Part shown: positions 26,559 through 35,654 of the stretch, piece by piece | How positions within the stretch are numbered: the first letter of the stretch is position 1 | Layout of the letters: each line of letters begins with the position of its first letter | Assembly (NCBI GenBank): GCA_965119215.1 | Contig: CBCPKK010000011.1 | Span: 1-64,000 of the forward strand | Length of the DNA: 64,000 nt | Source of the DNA: Buttiauxella sp965119215 | Lineage (GTDB): Bacteria; Pseudomonadota; Gammaproteobacteria; Enterobacterales; Enterobacteriaceae | Direction: 5' to 3' | Program-made: the position numbers and the translations under genes | The notes under the pieces: model-generated | Database searches by the model: none | Seen by the model: the letters and a program-made list of their open reading frames with translations, nothing else | Told to the model about the DNA's origin: nothing

Positions 26559-28361
26559 TTATCCGAGCTTGATGAGGCCGCCATCGACGGTGACCATCGC
26601 GCTGCCTTTGACATCCACCTTCGCCCCTTCCACCGCGACGCTGGCGCTGCCTTTGATGCCAACCTTCGCGCTTTCAACGGCCACATCCGTATCCGCTTTC
26701 AGCATGATTTTGGCGGATTTCAGCGTGATGCCGTCGGGTTTGAGTGTGATCTCGCTGCCGCCCACTTTTAGTGTGATGGCTTCGGTGGATTCAATGACGC
26801 AGGCTTTGTCGGCTTTCAGTTGGCTACCACCACCTGCAATGCTGGTTTTATGATCGCCCCCTTTCAGGGTGATGATTCGGTCGCCTTTTTTCAGCGTCAG
26901 TTGATCATTACCTTCGGTAATTTCGCTGGTGCGGTTGGCGGCGATAGTTATGTCTGCATCATTTTTCACCGTCAGAAGCAGATCTTTTTGCGAGGTAATG
27001 ATCAGTTTTTCCTGCTGTTTTTTGTCATCAAACAACAGGCGATGCCCTTCGTTGATATCGCCGTCAAGGGAGCTACGGGAAATCAACCCGGAGAGATTTT
27101 TCTCGTCCGGTAGGGTCACTGGCGGCTTCTGACGTTCGCTGTACACGGTGCCGGTGATAATCGGATGATCGGGATGGCCCTGAACAAAACTCACCAGCAC
27201 TTCGGTGCCGACGCGCGGTAAAAATAGCGCACCAAAGTTGCCCGCAGACCACGGCTGGGAAACCCGCATCCAGCACGAACTGCTATCGTCGTGCGGGTGT
27301 TTTTCATCCCACGGGAACTGAATTTTGATGCGCCCGAGTTCATCGGTGTGGATCTCCTCTGAATCCGGCCCGACGACTGTGGCGGTAAACACGCCGCCCA
27401 GATGTGGAATGGAGGTGGTGAGGGCCGGTTTGTAAGGCTGGCTAACAGGAAACACTTCTGCGTGACACTGGTAATCCGCCACGCCGTCGAGATTGTTGAC
27501 CGCCTGGAAAGACAACGCATAAATCGCATATTGCGCATCTGCCGAAGGATGCTTTTCCAGCGTGAAGCTTTCGCCGCAGCTCATGCCTTCGCACTGCAAT
27601 TGTGCACGGGAAAATGACACCGCCGTAACAGGCTCGCAGATTTTAGCCGCCACCGCCTCCGGATAAATATCATCCATCTGATGAGCATTGCGCTCGCCAC
27701 CTGGCAACATGGAATCACGCGCTGACCAACTGGCAACGCCTTGATTTTGCTGCCTACCGGACACGGGTAAATAAGGCAAGGTCTTAAGGCTAGCCCCCGG
27801 CCAGGCATTGGCGTGATCGGCAAGAATCAGTTCGTTCTTATCCGCATGATGAACAAAAAAATAGGTGATCCCCGCCGCTTCCAACAGGCGGTTGATGAAG
27901 CTGAAATCCGATTCGCAATACTGAACCAGATACTCTTTTTCAGGGTAATCACCGCTCAGGCTCAGCTTTACATCATTAATTTCATGCTCTTTGAGCAGCG
28001 ACACCACCAGATCCGGGACACTAAGGTGCTGAAACACCCGCATCTTGCGCACTGCTTTGGTCAGCACCAGGTCCGGTTCTATACGTCCGGAGAACGTCTG
28101 AACACCGTCGCGCGCGTTGCTTTGTTCGACCCACGTCAGCACGCCCTGCACGATACGTTTTCTTTCCCCTATGCCAATTTCACAGGCGATTTTTTTGCCC
28201 GCCTGCGGCAGTTCCGCGCCTTCGGCAACGCGGAAAGTGGCTTCCCAACAGTAAGGCTGGGAAAGTTTTTCCTCGCCCTTAAGGGAGAGTAAAATCCATT
28301 GCTGCGCGCAGTCCCCGAGCCAGCGAAGAAAGCGCGTCTCCTGATTCATTAACGATGACAT
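26559..28361 (-). CDS. tssI: T6SS spike protein VgrG
   Basis: This 600-residue protein has the gp27-like N-terminal part (about residues 10-380), the gp5 OB-fold segment GRIKIQFPWDEKHPHDDSSSCW, and a C-terminal beta-helix of short repeats (VAVESAKVGIKGSASVAVEG) ending LIKLG. It stops where non-evolved VgrGs stop, so it is not fused to a toxin and presumably carries effectors through the PAAR protein or by direct binding. Its start overlaps tssG by 13 bp. Confidence 0.95.
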   Translation of the reverse strand: MSSLMNQETRFLRWLGDCAQQWILLSLKGEEKLSQPYCWEATFRVAEGAELPQAGKKIACEIGIGERKRIVQGVLTWVEQSNARDGVQTFSGRIEPDLVLTKAVRKMRVFQHLSVPDLVVSLLKEHEINDVKLSLSGDYPEKEYLVQYCESDFSFINRLLEAAGITYFFVHHADKNELILADHANAWPGASLKTLPYLPVSGRQQNQGVASWSARDSMLPGGERNAHQMDDIYPEAVAAKICEPVTAVSFSRAQLQCEGMSCGESFTLEKHPSADAQYAIYALSFQAVNNLDGVADYQCHAEVFPVSQPYKPALTTSIPHLGGVFTATVVGPDSEEIHTDELGRIKIQFPWDEKHPHDDSSSCWMRVSQPWSAGNFGALFLPRVGTEVLVSFVQGHPDHPIITGTVYSERQKPPVTLPDEKNLSGLISRSSLDGDINEGHRLLFDDKKQQEKLIITSQKDLLLTVKNDADITIAANRTSEITEGNDQLTLKKGDRIITLKGGDHKTSIAGGGSQLKADKACVIESTEAITLKVGGSEITLKPDGITLKSAKIMLKADTDVAVESAKVGIKGSASVAVEGAKVDVKGSAMVTVDGGLIKLG

Positions 28362-29329
28362 TCTGTCGACTCCATAGATAAACGAAGGGTGCGTATCACC
28401 TGCGATTGACGGCTGCCGAGGCAGGCATTAATGCCTAACTGGCTGCTGGCCAGCGTTAAAGGCACGTCGGTAAGGTTGCTGATATGCAGTTCAATAGAAA
28501 AATCCAGCCCTGGCCCAACGTAGTCACGCAGTAGGTGACATAACGCCTGATAATCCGCCTGCTGCGGGAAGAATCGCGATGCCTGTTTTTGTGCCAGCGG
28601 CCCGAGCGTGACGCGAAAACAGCGCTGATTTTCCCAGCGAACCTGACCGAGCATCGGCGCGTCGGACAACGCTTGTCCGCCACTGAGTTGGCATCGCCAC
28701 TGCTTATCTACCGCGCTCCACTGACTCACAAACGGCGTGATTTTTACCGGCACCGAGAACGCATGGCGTAGCAGGCTTTCGAGATTGACCATTGAGCGTA
28801 CGGCAGGTGCCAACAGCGAGGCGTACCGCCCTTCTGAAAACGCAGAGGGTTCGTGTAAAACACCTGACAGCGCCTGTGTCGCACGGGATAACGGCAACGC
28901 TTCCCGCAGCTCGGCGCGAGCGTAAAAATGATGCTTCTCCCACGCCAGAAACCGCAGGCATTGCAGCCGGTGAGTGAAGAGATCGAAAAAGGCTTTCCCG
29001 GCGCGATCGCCATACCGGTAGTAACGCTCAATAGCCCATTCGGTATAGGCTGCTGGCAGCGCGCCCTGTGCGCCGGTCAGCCCCTGAGTCAGGACTTCCA
29101 CCTGTACACGCCCCTCTGGCGTTGTGGAGATTTCCCCCACTTCGCCGGTGGCCGCATCCAACGACAACGGCGAAACAAACGCCAGCGAGGCATCCAGTAA
29201 CTGCGCTTTATCCGCCACATTGCGCCGGGATGCGAGCTGATTGAGCAACTGGCGCACCTGCTGATAGAAACCGGTGCGATGGCCTTTACGATTTAGATCC
29301 ACGAGAGCCTCCCAGCACGGATCGGCCAC
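28349..29329 (-). CDS. tssG: T6SS baseplate protein TssG
   Basis: This 326-residue baseplate wedge component (ImpH/VasB family) works with TssF, TssE and TssK. Family segments include FYQQVRQLLNQ near residue 21, GAQGALPAAYTEWAIERYY and FDLFTHRLQCLRFLAWEKHHFYAR. It overlaps tssF by 37 bp and vgrG by 13 bp, so translation of the three is coupled. Confidence 0.93.
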   Translation of the reverse strand: MADPCWEALVDLNRKGHRTGFYQQVRQLLNQLASRRNVADKAQLLDASLAFVSPLSLDAATGEVGEISTTPEGRVQVEVLTQGLTGAQGALPAAYTEWAIERYYRYGDRAGKAFFDLFTHRLQCLRFLAWEKHHFYARAELREALPLSRATQALSGVLHEPSAFSEGRYASLLAPAVRSMVNLESLLRHAFSVPVKITPFVSQWSAVDKQWRCQLSGGQALSDAPMLGQVRWENQRCFRVTLGPLAQKQASRFFPQQADYQALCHLLRDYVGPGLDFSIELHISNLTDVPLTLASSQLGINACLGSRQSQVIRTLRLSMESTECHR

Positions 29330-31080
29330 TGCCGCTGTGAGGATTCAAGCCGGTCGATGACCGTCACCAGCCGTGAAAAACTGTTAACCGGCGCATAGAG
29401 CGCCAGGAAATGATCGAGGAAACGGCAAAGCATAAAATGTCCGGCGTCCTGATGCGCATCGGCAGAAAAAGTCACGATGATTTCGACACCACGCGCCAGT
29501 GAATGCGGATCGCTGGCTATCAGTCGGCTACTCACCGGCCGGACGTTAAGCGCAGTGATGAGCTCAATCAGACGTGTGATCGCCGGATTATTGGTGAAGT
29601 TGTACAGCGACAGCGTCTGCTTGAGTACCTGACAACCCTGCGATCCGCTCAACAACAAATGGTTGAGCGTCAGTTGCGAAAGCAAGCGCCAGCGCGCCGC
29701 GCCGTTACCCGGCGGCGATTGCGGTACCGTCGGACGGGTCAGCGCGGTGATGCGGATACCGGCGAGCGGAAGCTCGGCATCAAAATCTCCGCGCGGACAG
29801 CCATTGGACATCAGCGTCGGGATCTCGCCATTGCTGCACGTTAGCTCAAGTAACGCGATATCCCCCTGCGGTGCCACCCCTTCCCCCGAGCGGTCGGCGA
29901 ACGCGATATGGCAGGCGTTGCCACCTGCTGTCGCACGCTGTAGTTCCTGCCAAAACCAACCGCGACTTTCGTCTTCACGGACATCACATAGCCCGAGTAG
30001 CGCCGCCACCGGCCAACTGGCTGTGTGATTATTATGCGTCCGCTGCACCATCACGCGATCGACAGACCAGACCTGAATCCCCTTCTGCGCGCGAACGTCC
30101 GCAATCACCGGATACTCGGCAGTATCCGGGTTCAGATTGATGGGTTCAGCACGTTGCGAAAACAGATTCACCGCAGGCGTACAGTTAAGCTGGAACAGGC
30201 TGCTATCAATCTGGCTGGCGAAAGGTTCGAGTTGCCGCGCCAGAGAACAACGGTTAAAAACCAGATGAAACTGAAACGTCTGACCATCACTGGCGCTGAA
30301 TGCCAGGCTCAGCGGTAAATCGATAAAATGGAATTTCTGCGGAAACACGACATAGTCGTGTAACAGGCTGTGCGTCGCATTCACACGCCCGTCGCGGTTA
30401 AACAAAGCGTCCTCTTCGGCAAAACCCACTTCGCCAATACGCTCCACCGGTAAAGGCTCCTCGTGACCGTCCTGAATCAGTGACAACTGTTTCACTTCGG
30501 ACAGCAGCAAGGCGTGCAATGTGTTGACCAGCGTACCGTTGCCATTGAGGTAGACACGCAGGCTGTCACCTTGTACAGATGCGCCAGGCCACACCGCAAA
30601 ATTGAGTTTCAGGCACCAGTTCATCGCATCAGCATCAAGCTTTAGGGTCACGCTCTCGAAATCGAGCGGCTGAAGCGTCACTGGATATAGCGTCTCAAAA
30701 CGACACACCTGTTCGGCTATCAGCCGCGACGTTAACCCCAGCTTCGCAGACAGCATTTTCTTCGCGGTCATGCCGCTAGCCTTGCGATCAGGCTGCATCT
30801 GCACAATGCATACCGAAGGGAAATTACGTAACAATTGCGGCGCGAGGGTCTGCATTAGCCCACGCGTGACCTCCGGCATATCGTCATCCAGACGCTGATG
30901 GATCTGCGCGGTCAGCAAAGCAAAAGACTCGATTAATCGCTCAATATGCGGGTCTTCTGATTTGCCTTCCGACATACCCAGCCGCTGCGCTACTTTGGGA
31001 AACTGGCGGGCAAATGCACTGCCGTGCCGGTGCAGCGTGGCGAGCTCCTGCTGATAATAGGAGAGCAATTTTTTAATCAT
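29293..31080 (-). CDS. tssF: T6SS baseplate protein TssF
   Basis: This 595-residue protein of the ImpG/VasA family forms the baseplate wedge with TssG. The N-terminus LLSYYQQELATLHRHGSAFA and the segment FPKVAQRLGMSEGKSEDPHI are diagnostic, as is DDMPEVTRGLMQTLAPQLLR. It starts 9 bp after the tssE stop. Confidence 0.95.
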   Translation of the reverse strand: MIKKLLSYYQQELATLHRHGSAFARQFPKVAQRLGMSEGKSEDPHIERLIESFALLTAQIHQRLDDDMPEVTRGLMQTLAPQLLRNFPSVCIVQMQPDRKASGMTAKKMLSAKLGLTSRLIAEQVCRFETLYPVTLQPLDFESVTLKLDADAMNWCLKLNFAVWPGASVQGDSLRVYLNGNGTLVNTLHALLLSEVKQLSLIQDGHEEPLPVERIGEVGFAEEDALFNRDGRVNATHSLLHDYVVFPQKFHFIDLPLSLAFSASDGQTFQFHLVFNRCSLARQLEPFASQIDSSLFQLNCTPAVNLFSQRAEPINLNPDTAEYPVIADVRAQKGIQVWSVDRVMVQRTHNNHTASWPVAALLGLCDVREDESRGWFWQELQRATAGGNACHIAFADRSGEGVAPQGDIALLELTCSNGEIPTLMSNGCPRGDFDAELPLAGIRITALTRPTVPQSPPGNGAARWRLLSQLTLNHLLLSGSQGCQVLKQTLSLYNFTNNPAITRLIELITALNVRPVSSRLIASDPHSLARGVEIIVTFSADAHQDAGHFMLCRFLDHFLALYAPVNSFSRLVTVIDRLESSQRQWPIRAGRLSWI

Positions 31081-31089
31081 TGTTAATCA

Positions 31090-31512
31090 TCACTCATTTA
31101 AATAAAAACAGCTCATGGCATCGTCCCAAATTAACGTCATTAATACGGGTTGCGCAGCGCAAAGGGCCTGAATAATAAAACGGGTGTTGGCGTCCTCAGC
31201 CGGTAATAATTTGACATCCACCTCGTTCAGTCGTGGCTCAAAGCGGCTTAATGCCGTGGCTATGCGCTGGCGCAGTATTTCCTGGCGCGAGACATTTCCC
31301 TTCGGATAAAAGAACCCTTCTTCCAGACCATAATTCACCACGGTGTTGTGAATATCGGGATTCATTTCAATGGCGTGCGCACGTGGGCGAGAACTCAATA
31401 CCATCTGGATTTCCTGAAATATCCAGCAGTGTGGTTCTTCGGTGTTAAGCCGGTCCACATGAATGTCCTGCGGCTGGTCGTCTGCCAGACGCTGTAATAA
31501 TGACGTGATCAC
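31090..31512 (-). CDS. tssE: T6SS baseplate protein TssE (gp25-like)
   Basis: This is a homologue of phage T4 gp25 that seeds sheath assembly. Conserved segments are VVNYGLEEGF and the C-terminal gp25 region with RFEPRLNEVDVKLLP. The start is uncertain. In-frame GTG codons occur at 31542, 31524 and 31512. The first lies inside the hcp-tssE hairpin and is unlikely. GTG 31512 has GGGA at 6 nt and gives MITSLLQRLADD, a normal TssE beginning (140 residues). Confidence 0.88.
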   Translation of the reverse strand: MITSLLQRLADDQPQDIHVDRLNTEEPHCWIFQEIQMVLSSRPRAHAIEMNPDIHNTVVNYGLEEGFFYPKGNVSRQEILRQRIATALSRFEPRLNEVDVKLLPAEDANTRFIIQALCAAQPVLMTLIWDDAMSCFYLNE

Positions 31513-31525
31513 TGTATTTCCCACT

Positions 31526-31556
31526 GAAAGAAAACAGCGCACCGGAATGCGCTGCC
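31526..31556 (-). terminator. Attenuator between hcp and tssE
   Basis: On the minus strand CAGCGCA-TTCCGG-TGCGCTG is a perfect 7-bp stem followed by TTTTCTTT. It sits immediately after hcp and would let Hcp be made in excess over the rest of the apparatus. Confidence 0.75.
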
Positions 31557-31564
31557 GGACTAGA

Positions 31565-32056
31565 TTACAGCTTGGTGTTTTCTACCAAATCCCAACCTAC
31601 TGGGCCGTGTTTCACTTCTTGCGAACCATGGTTAATGGTGTGTGCAACAAAGTTAAACTTACCAAAAGCAAAGCTTATTTCTTCCTCTGGAATACCAGCG
31701 CTGTTGCTGACCGTAATATTCTGGCCAGTGATTAAGCATTTCTCGTATGTCCAGCGTCCTAATTCCAGATACTTTTCTGCAGTTTTAGAAGCCAGAACAA
31801 TTTCGATTTTGGTGATATTTTTACCCTGTGCCACATAGCTCATGATTTCTGCGGTGGTAGCATCGAGTTTTTTGCTCACTGGAATAGTGTCAAAATGAAT
31901 ACCCTGGCTGTTTAACTGGCCGCTGCCGTTATCCATTTTTGCAGAGCTGAATAGACCAGAACTGAAGTTCTCAATGGCGATCCAATTCTCATAACCTTTA
32001 TCAGTTACGGTGCCAGTAATACCTTCAATTTTCATAAACAGGTTATTTTGAGACAT
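31565..32056 (-). CDS. tssD: T6SS inner-tube protein Hcp
   Basis: This 163-residue Hcp forms the hexameric rings of the secreted tube and may chaperone small effectors. MKIEGITGTVTDKGYENWIAI at the N-terminus and ISFAFGKFNFVAHTINHGSQ at the C-terminus are typical. AAGGA precedes the ATG at a spacing of 9-10 nt. There is no C-terminal toxin extension. Confidence 0.95.
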   Translation of the reverse strand: MSQNNLFMKIEGITGTVTDKGYENWIAIENFSSGLFSSAKMDNGSGQLNSQGIHFDTIPVSKKLDATTAEIMSYVAQGKNITKIEIVLASKTAEKYLELGRWTYEKCLITGQNITVSNSAGIPEEEISFAFGKFNFVAHTINHGSQEVKHGPVGWDLVENTKL

Positions 32057-32084
32057 ACCTAACGATCCTTATTAATAAATAATT

Positions 32085-33563
32085 TTATGCACCTGATGAT
32101 GCGGGAAGCTCTGCAACTAAACGCAGAGAAAGCGTTAACCCTTCCAACTGGAAGTGAGGTTTTAAATAGGCAACGGCGCGATAAGCTCCCGGCACGCCCG
32201 GCACGTCGAGAACTTCAACACGGGCTTCGCGTAGCGGATGACTGGCTTTGATGGTCGGCCCGACGTCGTCTGAACCGACCACGTACTGACTGATCCATTT
32301 TTGCAGGAACACTTCGCACTCTTTGCGCGACATAAAGCTGCCGACTTTGTCGCGCACAATCGCTTTGAGGTAATGCGCGAAACGGGAAGTCGTCATGATG
32401 TATTGCAATTGGCTAGACAGCCGCGCGTTAGCGTTAGCCAGATCGGAGTCGTATTTGCGCGGTTTATTTACCGACTGCACGGCAAAGAACGCGGCATAGT
32501 CAGTGCCTTTGCAGTACACCAGAGGAATAAAGCCTAGCTCGGCCAGCTCTTTTTCACGGCGATCGGAAATCGCCACTTCAGTCGGACATTGCAACACGCT
32601 TTCACCGCTTTGCGCGGTGTAGCTGTGTGCCGGTAAGGATTTAACCAGACCGCCGCCTTCCACGCCGCGGATTGCCGCGCACCAGCCATAATCCTCGAAG
32701 GCTTCGACCATACGCCCGGCAAGTTCGTAGGCGGCATTCACCCACAAATAGCTACGGTTGACGTCATTTTCGTCATGCACTTCTTCGAAATTAAAACTGT
32801 CCACGCTGATGGTTTTCGCGCCGTACGGCAGGCGGCCAATAACACGAGGCAACGTCAGGCCGACGTAGCGGGCATCGTCTGTCTGGCGGAAAGAGCGCCA
32901 GCGCGCATAGTCGGACGTGTCGAATAATTTACCCAAATCACGCGGGCGTGGCATTTCACCGAAGCTGCCCATAGAGAACAAACCTGGGTTAGCTGCGCTG
33001 AGGAAAGGCGCATGTGCCGCCGCAGCCACATGAGAAATCTGCTCTAACAGCATGATGTCTTCTGCGGTGTTGTCGAATTCAAAATCGCCGACAAATGCGG
33101 AATATGGCAGGCCGCCAAAGGTCCCGTACTCGCTTTCATAAATGCTTTTAAACAGAACGGACTGGTCGAAATCAGACGCCGATTTGAAATCCTTCAGCAA
33201 CTCTTTCTTCGTGCAGTTGAACATGCGGATATGGGTGTTTTCCGTCACGCTGCTTTGCACCAGTTTATGCAGGCCACGCCAGGATGACTCCAGTTTCTGG
33301 AATTCCGGCGCATGCATAATATGACTGACCTGCTCTGAAAGCAGCGCATCAATGGCGGCAATACGCTGTTCAATGCTACCCACCAGATCGTGGGAGACAA
33401 TGACGGCTCCACTAGCAACTTCACCGAGAAAGCTGTCCAGTTGGCTTTTGACTTTGCTGCGGTCGGATTCTTTACGGATCGCCTGGGTATTATCAATAAT
33501 GCTGTCGAGGTAATCAGTACCTTCACTGAGTGCTTGCGTCGGAGTCATGGCTAAATCACTCAT
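32085..33563 (-). CDS. tssC: T6SS sheath large subunit TssC (VipB)
   Basis: This 492-residue sheath protein assembles with TssB into the contractile sheath recycled by ClpV. The family core ESSWRGLHKLVQ and LPYGAKTISVDSFNFEEV is present, as is the C-terminal APRPL-like end (SLRLVAELPASSGA). ATG 33563 (MSDLAMTP) has AAGGAGA at 6 nt and is preferred to an upstream in-frame ATG. It overlaps the tssB stop by 8 bp. Confidence 0.95.
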   Translation of the reverse strand: MSDLAMTPTQALSEGTDYLDSIIDNTQAIRKESDRSKVKSQLDSFLGEVASGAVIVSHDLVGSIEQRIAAIDALLSEQVSHIMHAPEFQKLESSWRGLHKLVQSSVTENTHIRMFNCTKKELLKDFKSASDFDQSVLFKSIYESEYGTFGGLPYSAFVGDFEFDNTAEDIMLLEQISHVAAAAHAPFLSAANPGLFSMGSFGEMPRPRDLGKLFDTSDYARWRSFRQTDDARYVGLTLPRVIGRLPYGAKTISVDSFNFEEVHDENDVNRSYLWVNAAYELAGRMVEAFEDYGWCAAIRGVEGGGLVKSLPAHSYTAQSGESVLQCPTEVAISDRREKELAELGFIPLVYCKGTDYAAFFAVQSVNKPRKYDSDLANANARLSSQLQYIMTTSRFAHYLKAIVRDKVGSFMSRKECEVFLQKWISQYVVGSDDVGPTIKASHPLREARVEVLDVPGVPGAYRAVAYLKPHFQLEGLTLSLRLVAELPASSGA

Positions 33564-34023
33564 CGCCCTCTCCTTTCCCATCCTGCTTATTCAGCATTTC
33601 AATCAACTGTTCTTTCAAGCGATCGTTACTGGCGGTTCGATTGCGTAAATCACTTAATTGCTCACGCAGTTCAAGTAATTTACGCAGCGGTTCAACCTGC
33701 GCAACGATATTATCCGGCGTGAAGTCATCCATTGAATTGATGGTCAATTCAACCACCATTTTTCCTTCCTGATCTGGCAATGCGCTATCGACCAATAATT
33801 CCAACTTCGGTGCCATACCTGACATCACGTCATTGAAATTATCTTTATCGACTTTAATAAACTGACGATCGCGTAAATTACTACCGTCCTGAGTAAATTC
33901 ACCCACAACGCCAATCACCAGAGGTAATTCTTTGGTTTCCTGCGCACCGCCGGTTTCAACGTCATACGTTATTTGCACCCGTGGCGGACGGGCTTTACTC
34001 AACTTACCTTGTGTGTTGCTCAT
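33556..34023 (-). CDS. tssB: T6SS sheath small subunit TssB (VipA)
   Basis: This 155-residue partner of TssC is the first gene of the structural operon. The segment PPRVQITYDVETGGAQETKELPLV is diagnostic (only part of it is needed: RVQITYDVETGG). A 276-bp intergenic region precedes it and separates it from the FidL-like gene, so the main T6SS promoter probably lies there. Confidence 0.95.
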   Translation of the reverse strand: MSNTQGKLSKARPPRVQITYDVETGGAQETKELPLVIGVVGEFTQDGSNLRDRQFIKVDKDNFNDVMSGMAPKLELLVDSALPDQEGKMVVELTINSMDDFTPDNIVAQVEPLRKLLELREQLSDLRNRTASNDRLKEQLIEMLNKQDGKGEGDE

Positions 34024-34251
34024 GATTCATTACCAATGCTGATAAAAGGATGTGTACCTGCCGGTCTGAGAGGCGACAATCTAGCAACAGCGCGGTTGAA
34101 TCCCTACTGAGTAACACTGATTAACCCTCAGGTAAGGCTGAATACTTCCGCGCGATCAATCATTTCCAGGCGGTAAGATGTCAGAACGGGATGAATAATC
34201 ATCAGGTTTGCTGTTGAGCTCATCAGGTCTATTTAGCGGGTTCTACAACTG
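34024..34251 (-). promoter_or_regulatory. Probable T6SS operon promoter region
   Basis: This stretch lies between the terminator at 34254-34284 and the tssB start, so it should hold the operon promoter read on the minus strand. I see no convincing sigma-54 (TGGCAC-N5-TTGCA) site and cannot place the -10 and -35 with confidence. Confidence 0.45.
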
Positions 34252-34253
34252 AA

Positions 34254-34284
34254 AATAAAAAGGCTAACAGGGTCAGCCTTTTAA
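34254..34284 (-). terminator. Rho-independent terminator after FidL-like gene
   Basis: AAAAGGCT-AACAGGGTC-AGCCTTTT has A/T tracts on both sides. On the minus strand it lies 16 bp after the stop at 34300 and separates the regulator pair from the tss operon. Confidence 0.75.
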
Positions 34285-34299
34285 ATAAGAGAAAGGCAT

Positions 34300-34791
34300 T
34301 CAGACTGCATGGCAATAAAGAGGGGGCATTCCGGCAACGTTAATTAATACATCCCGGTTAGGTAAGTAACTGAGCTGGAGATAATCCCGATGCTGAGATT
34401 TGAACAGCGGGAACAGGAAGTTATCTGAATGAGATTTCGGCAGGTTATCGCCAAATCCGTTGTAGGATTCATAGGTTGTGGCATGAAGGTAGTTATTATT
34501 GATTTCATAACGCGCCACGGCACGGCGATTAATTCGCCAATAATCATCCTTGTCCCCTGCGGGATTTTTTTGCTGGAAGTAGCCGGAGAGAAAACTGATG
34601 GCGGTGAGATCCTGATAAAAGTGCGTTTTGAGGGTGCCGTGCATGGCCATCAGCGGCTGTTTATTGGTTTCTATATGGAATGGAACGATGCAACTGAGCG
34701 TGACGGCCTTATTATTAAAAAGTGCCCAAAAAACTAACCAGGGTGCTACAAATATCACTAACAGGCTGACTCTGAAACAATTCCTGTTCAT
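34300..34791 (-). CDS. FidL-like membrane-anchored partner of ToxR-type regulator, copy 1
   Basis: This 163-residue protein has one N-terminal membrane helix (about residues 8-25) and a periplasmic domain with two cysteines, C34 and C160. It overlaps the regulator gene by 4 bp (ATGA, with GGAGGG immediately ahead). This matches pairs such as MarT-FidL of Salmonella SPI-3 and, in organisation, ToxR-ToxS. It is homologous to the protein at 37421: both have C34, the motif DN/QYLFPLFK or SFK, and an end GMPPLYC or NMPRLYC. A role in stabilising or tuning the regulator is inference. Confidence 0.65.
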   Translation of the reverse strand: MNRNCFRVSLLVIFVAPWLVFWALFNNKAVTLSCIVPFHIETNKQPLMAMHGTLKTHFYQDLTAISFLSGYFQQKNPAGDKDDYWRINRRAVARYEINNNYLHATTYESYNGFGDNLPKSHSDNFLFPLFKSQHRDYLQLSYLPNRDVLINVAGMPPLYCHAV

Positions 34792-35654
34792 CCCTCCTCC
34801 GTTTTGTTGATATAAATCGCCGATGCACAGCCGTTATCATTTTCGTTTATCGCTTTATGGCAGAAGAAATAACTGCGGATAGCCATATCCGGCATAGTAT
34901 TAACGTACACGTATTTCACCCCGCTGCCGTCCGGCATCTCATAAATGGCCGGTAATTTGAGCTGTTCCTGACTTGATGCCCACTCTTTTTGTGGATGAGG
35001 GCTTTGTACCCAGACTTCAATCTCTCCTTCGCGATGAGAAAGGGAGTAATGCTGTTTATAAGGCTGAATGCCTTTTCCCGTTGCCAGAGCCTGCCACAGA
35101 CCCACGGCCACCAACAGATTGAGGCCAATAAACATTAAATAATAATACCGTTGGCGCGTGGAAAGCGTCACCCGTGAGCCTGTTTGTATGCGGGGCATAG
35201 CAACAGGTGGCGGCGTAAAATTCGCTGAAGCGGAGGTGTCTGTTAGCGCAGTGAGATTTTGCGTGGATTTTGGCACGACCTCCTTTTCCCTCTCCGCGAC
35301 GTCGGGATGAGTGGCAGACAGGCTTTCGATATACAATTCCTGCGAGATTTTATAGCCGATACGCGGCACATTGATGATCCAGCGGCTATCGAGCCTGACC
35401 AATTCGAAGGCTTTACGTAGCTGTGAAATGACCTGCCACATGCTGCCGTCAGCGACCACTGCGCCGAATTTCTCCCAGGCTTCATGCAGTAGTTTTTTCT
35501 TCGCAACCACATCCCCCCTGGAAGCCAACAAAATTTGCAGACAGCGGCTGGCAGTGGCCCCCAGGGAGATAACATCATCGGGCGTATTTTTGTCGGTTAA
35601 GGTACATTTTTCATCATCATAATAAACACGATCGTTTAATAAGTAGCGAGCCAT
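34788..35654 (-). CDS. ToxR/CadC/MarT-like membrane transcriptional regulator, copy 1
   Basis: This 288-residue protein has an N-terminal winged-helix DNA-binding domain of the OmpR/PhoB type (residues 5-110; SRCLQILLASRGDVVAKKKL and SMWQVISQLRKAFE, INVPRIGYKI). A Ser/Thr/Pro-rich linker leads to one membrane helix (about 171-190) and a periplasmic domain with C265 and C276. There are no receiver or kinase domains, so the signal is read directly across the membrane. It is read away from the second copy and lies at the head of the T6SS block, which makes it a good candidate regulator of that operon or of the fimbriae. Confidence 0.82.
   Translation of the reverse strand: MARYLLNDRVYYDDEKCTLTDKNTPDDVISLGATASRCLQILLASRGDVVAKKKLLHEAWEKFGAVVADGSMWQVISQLRKAFELVRLDSRWIINVPRIGYKISQELYIESLSATHPDVAEREKEVVPKSTQNLTALTDTSASANFTPPPVAMPRIQTGSRVTLSTRQRYYYLMFIGLNLLVAVGLWQALATGKGIQPYKQHYSLSHREGEIEVWVQSPHPQKEWASSQEQLKLPAIYEMPDGSGVKYVYVNTMPDMAIRSYFFCHKAINENDNGCASAIYINKTEEG

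Noticed and set aside
26559..28361. Evolved VgrG with a toxin domain
   Set aside because: The protein ends with the usual beta-helix repeats at residue 600; there is no C-terminal extension.
34024..34251. Sigma-54 promoter for the T6SS operon
   Set aside because: No TGGCAC-N5-TTGCA-like match is seen on the minus strand, and no bacterial enhancer-binding protein gene is in the cluster.
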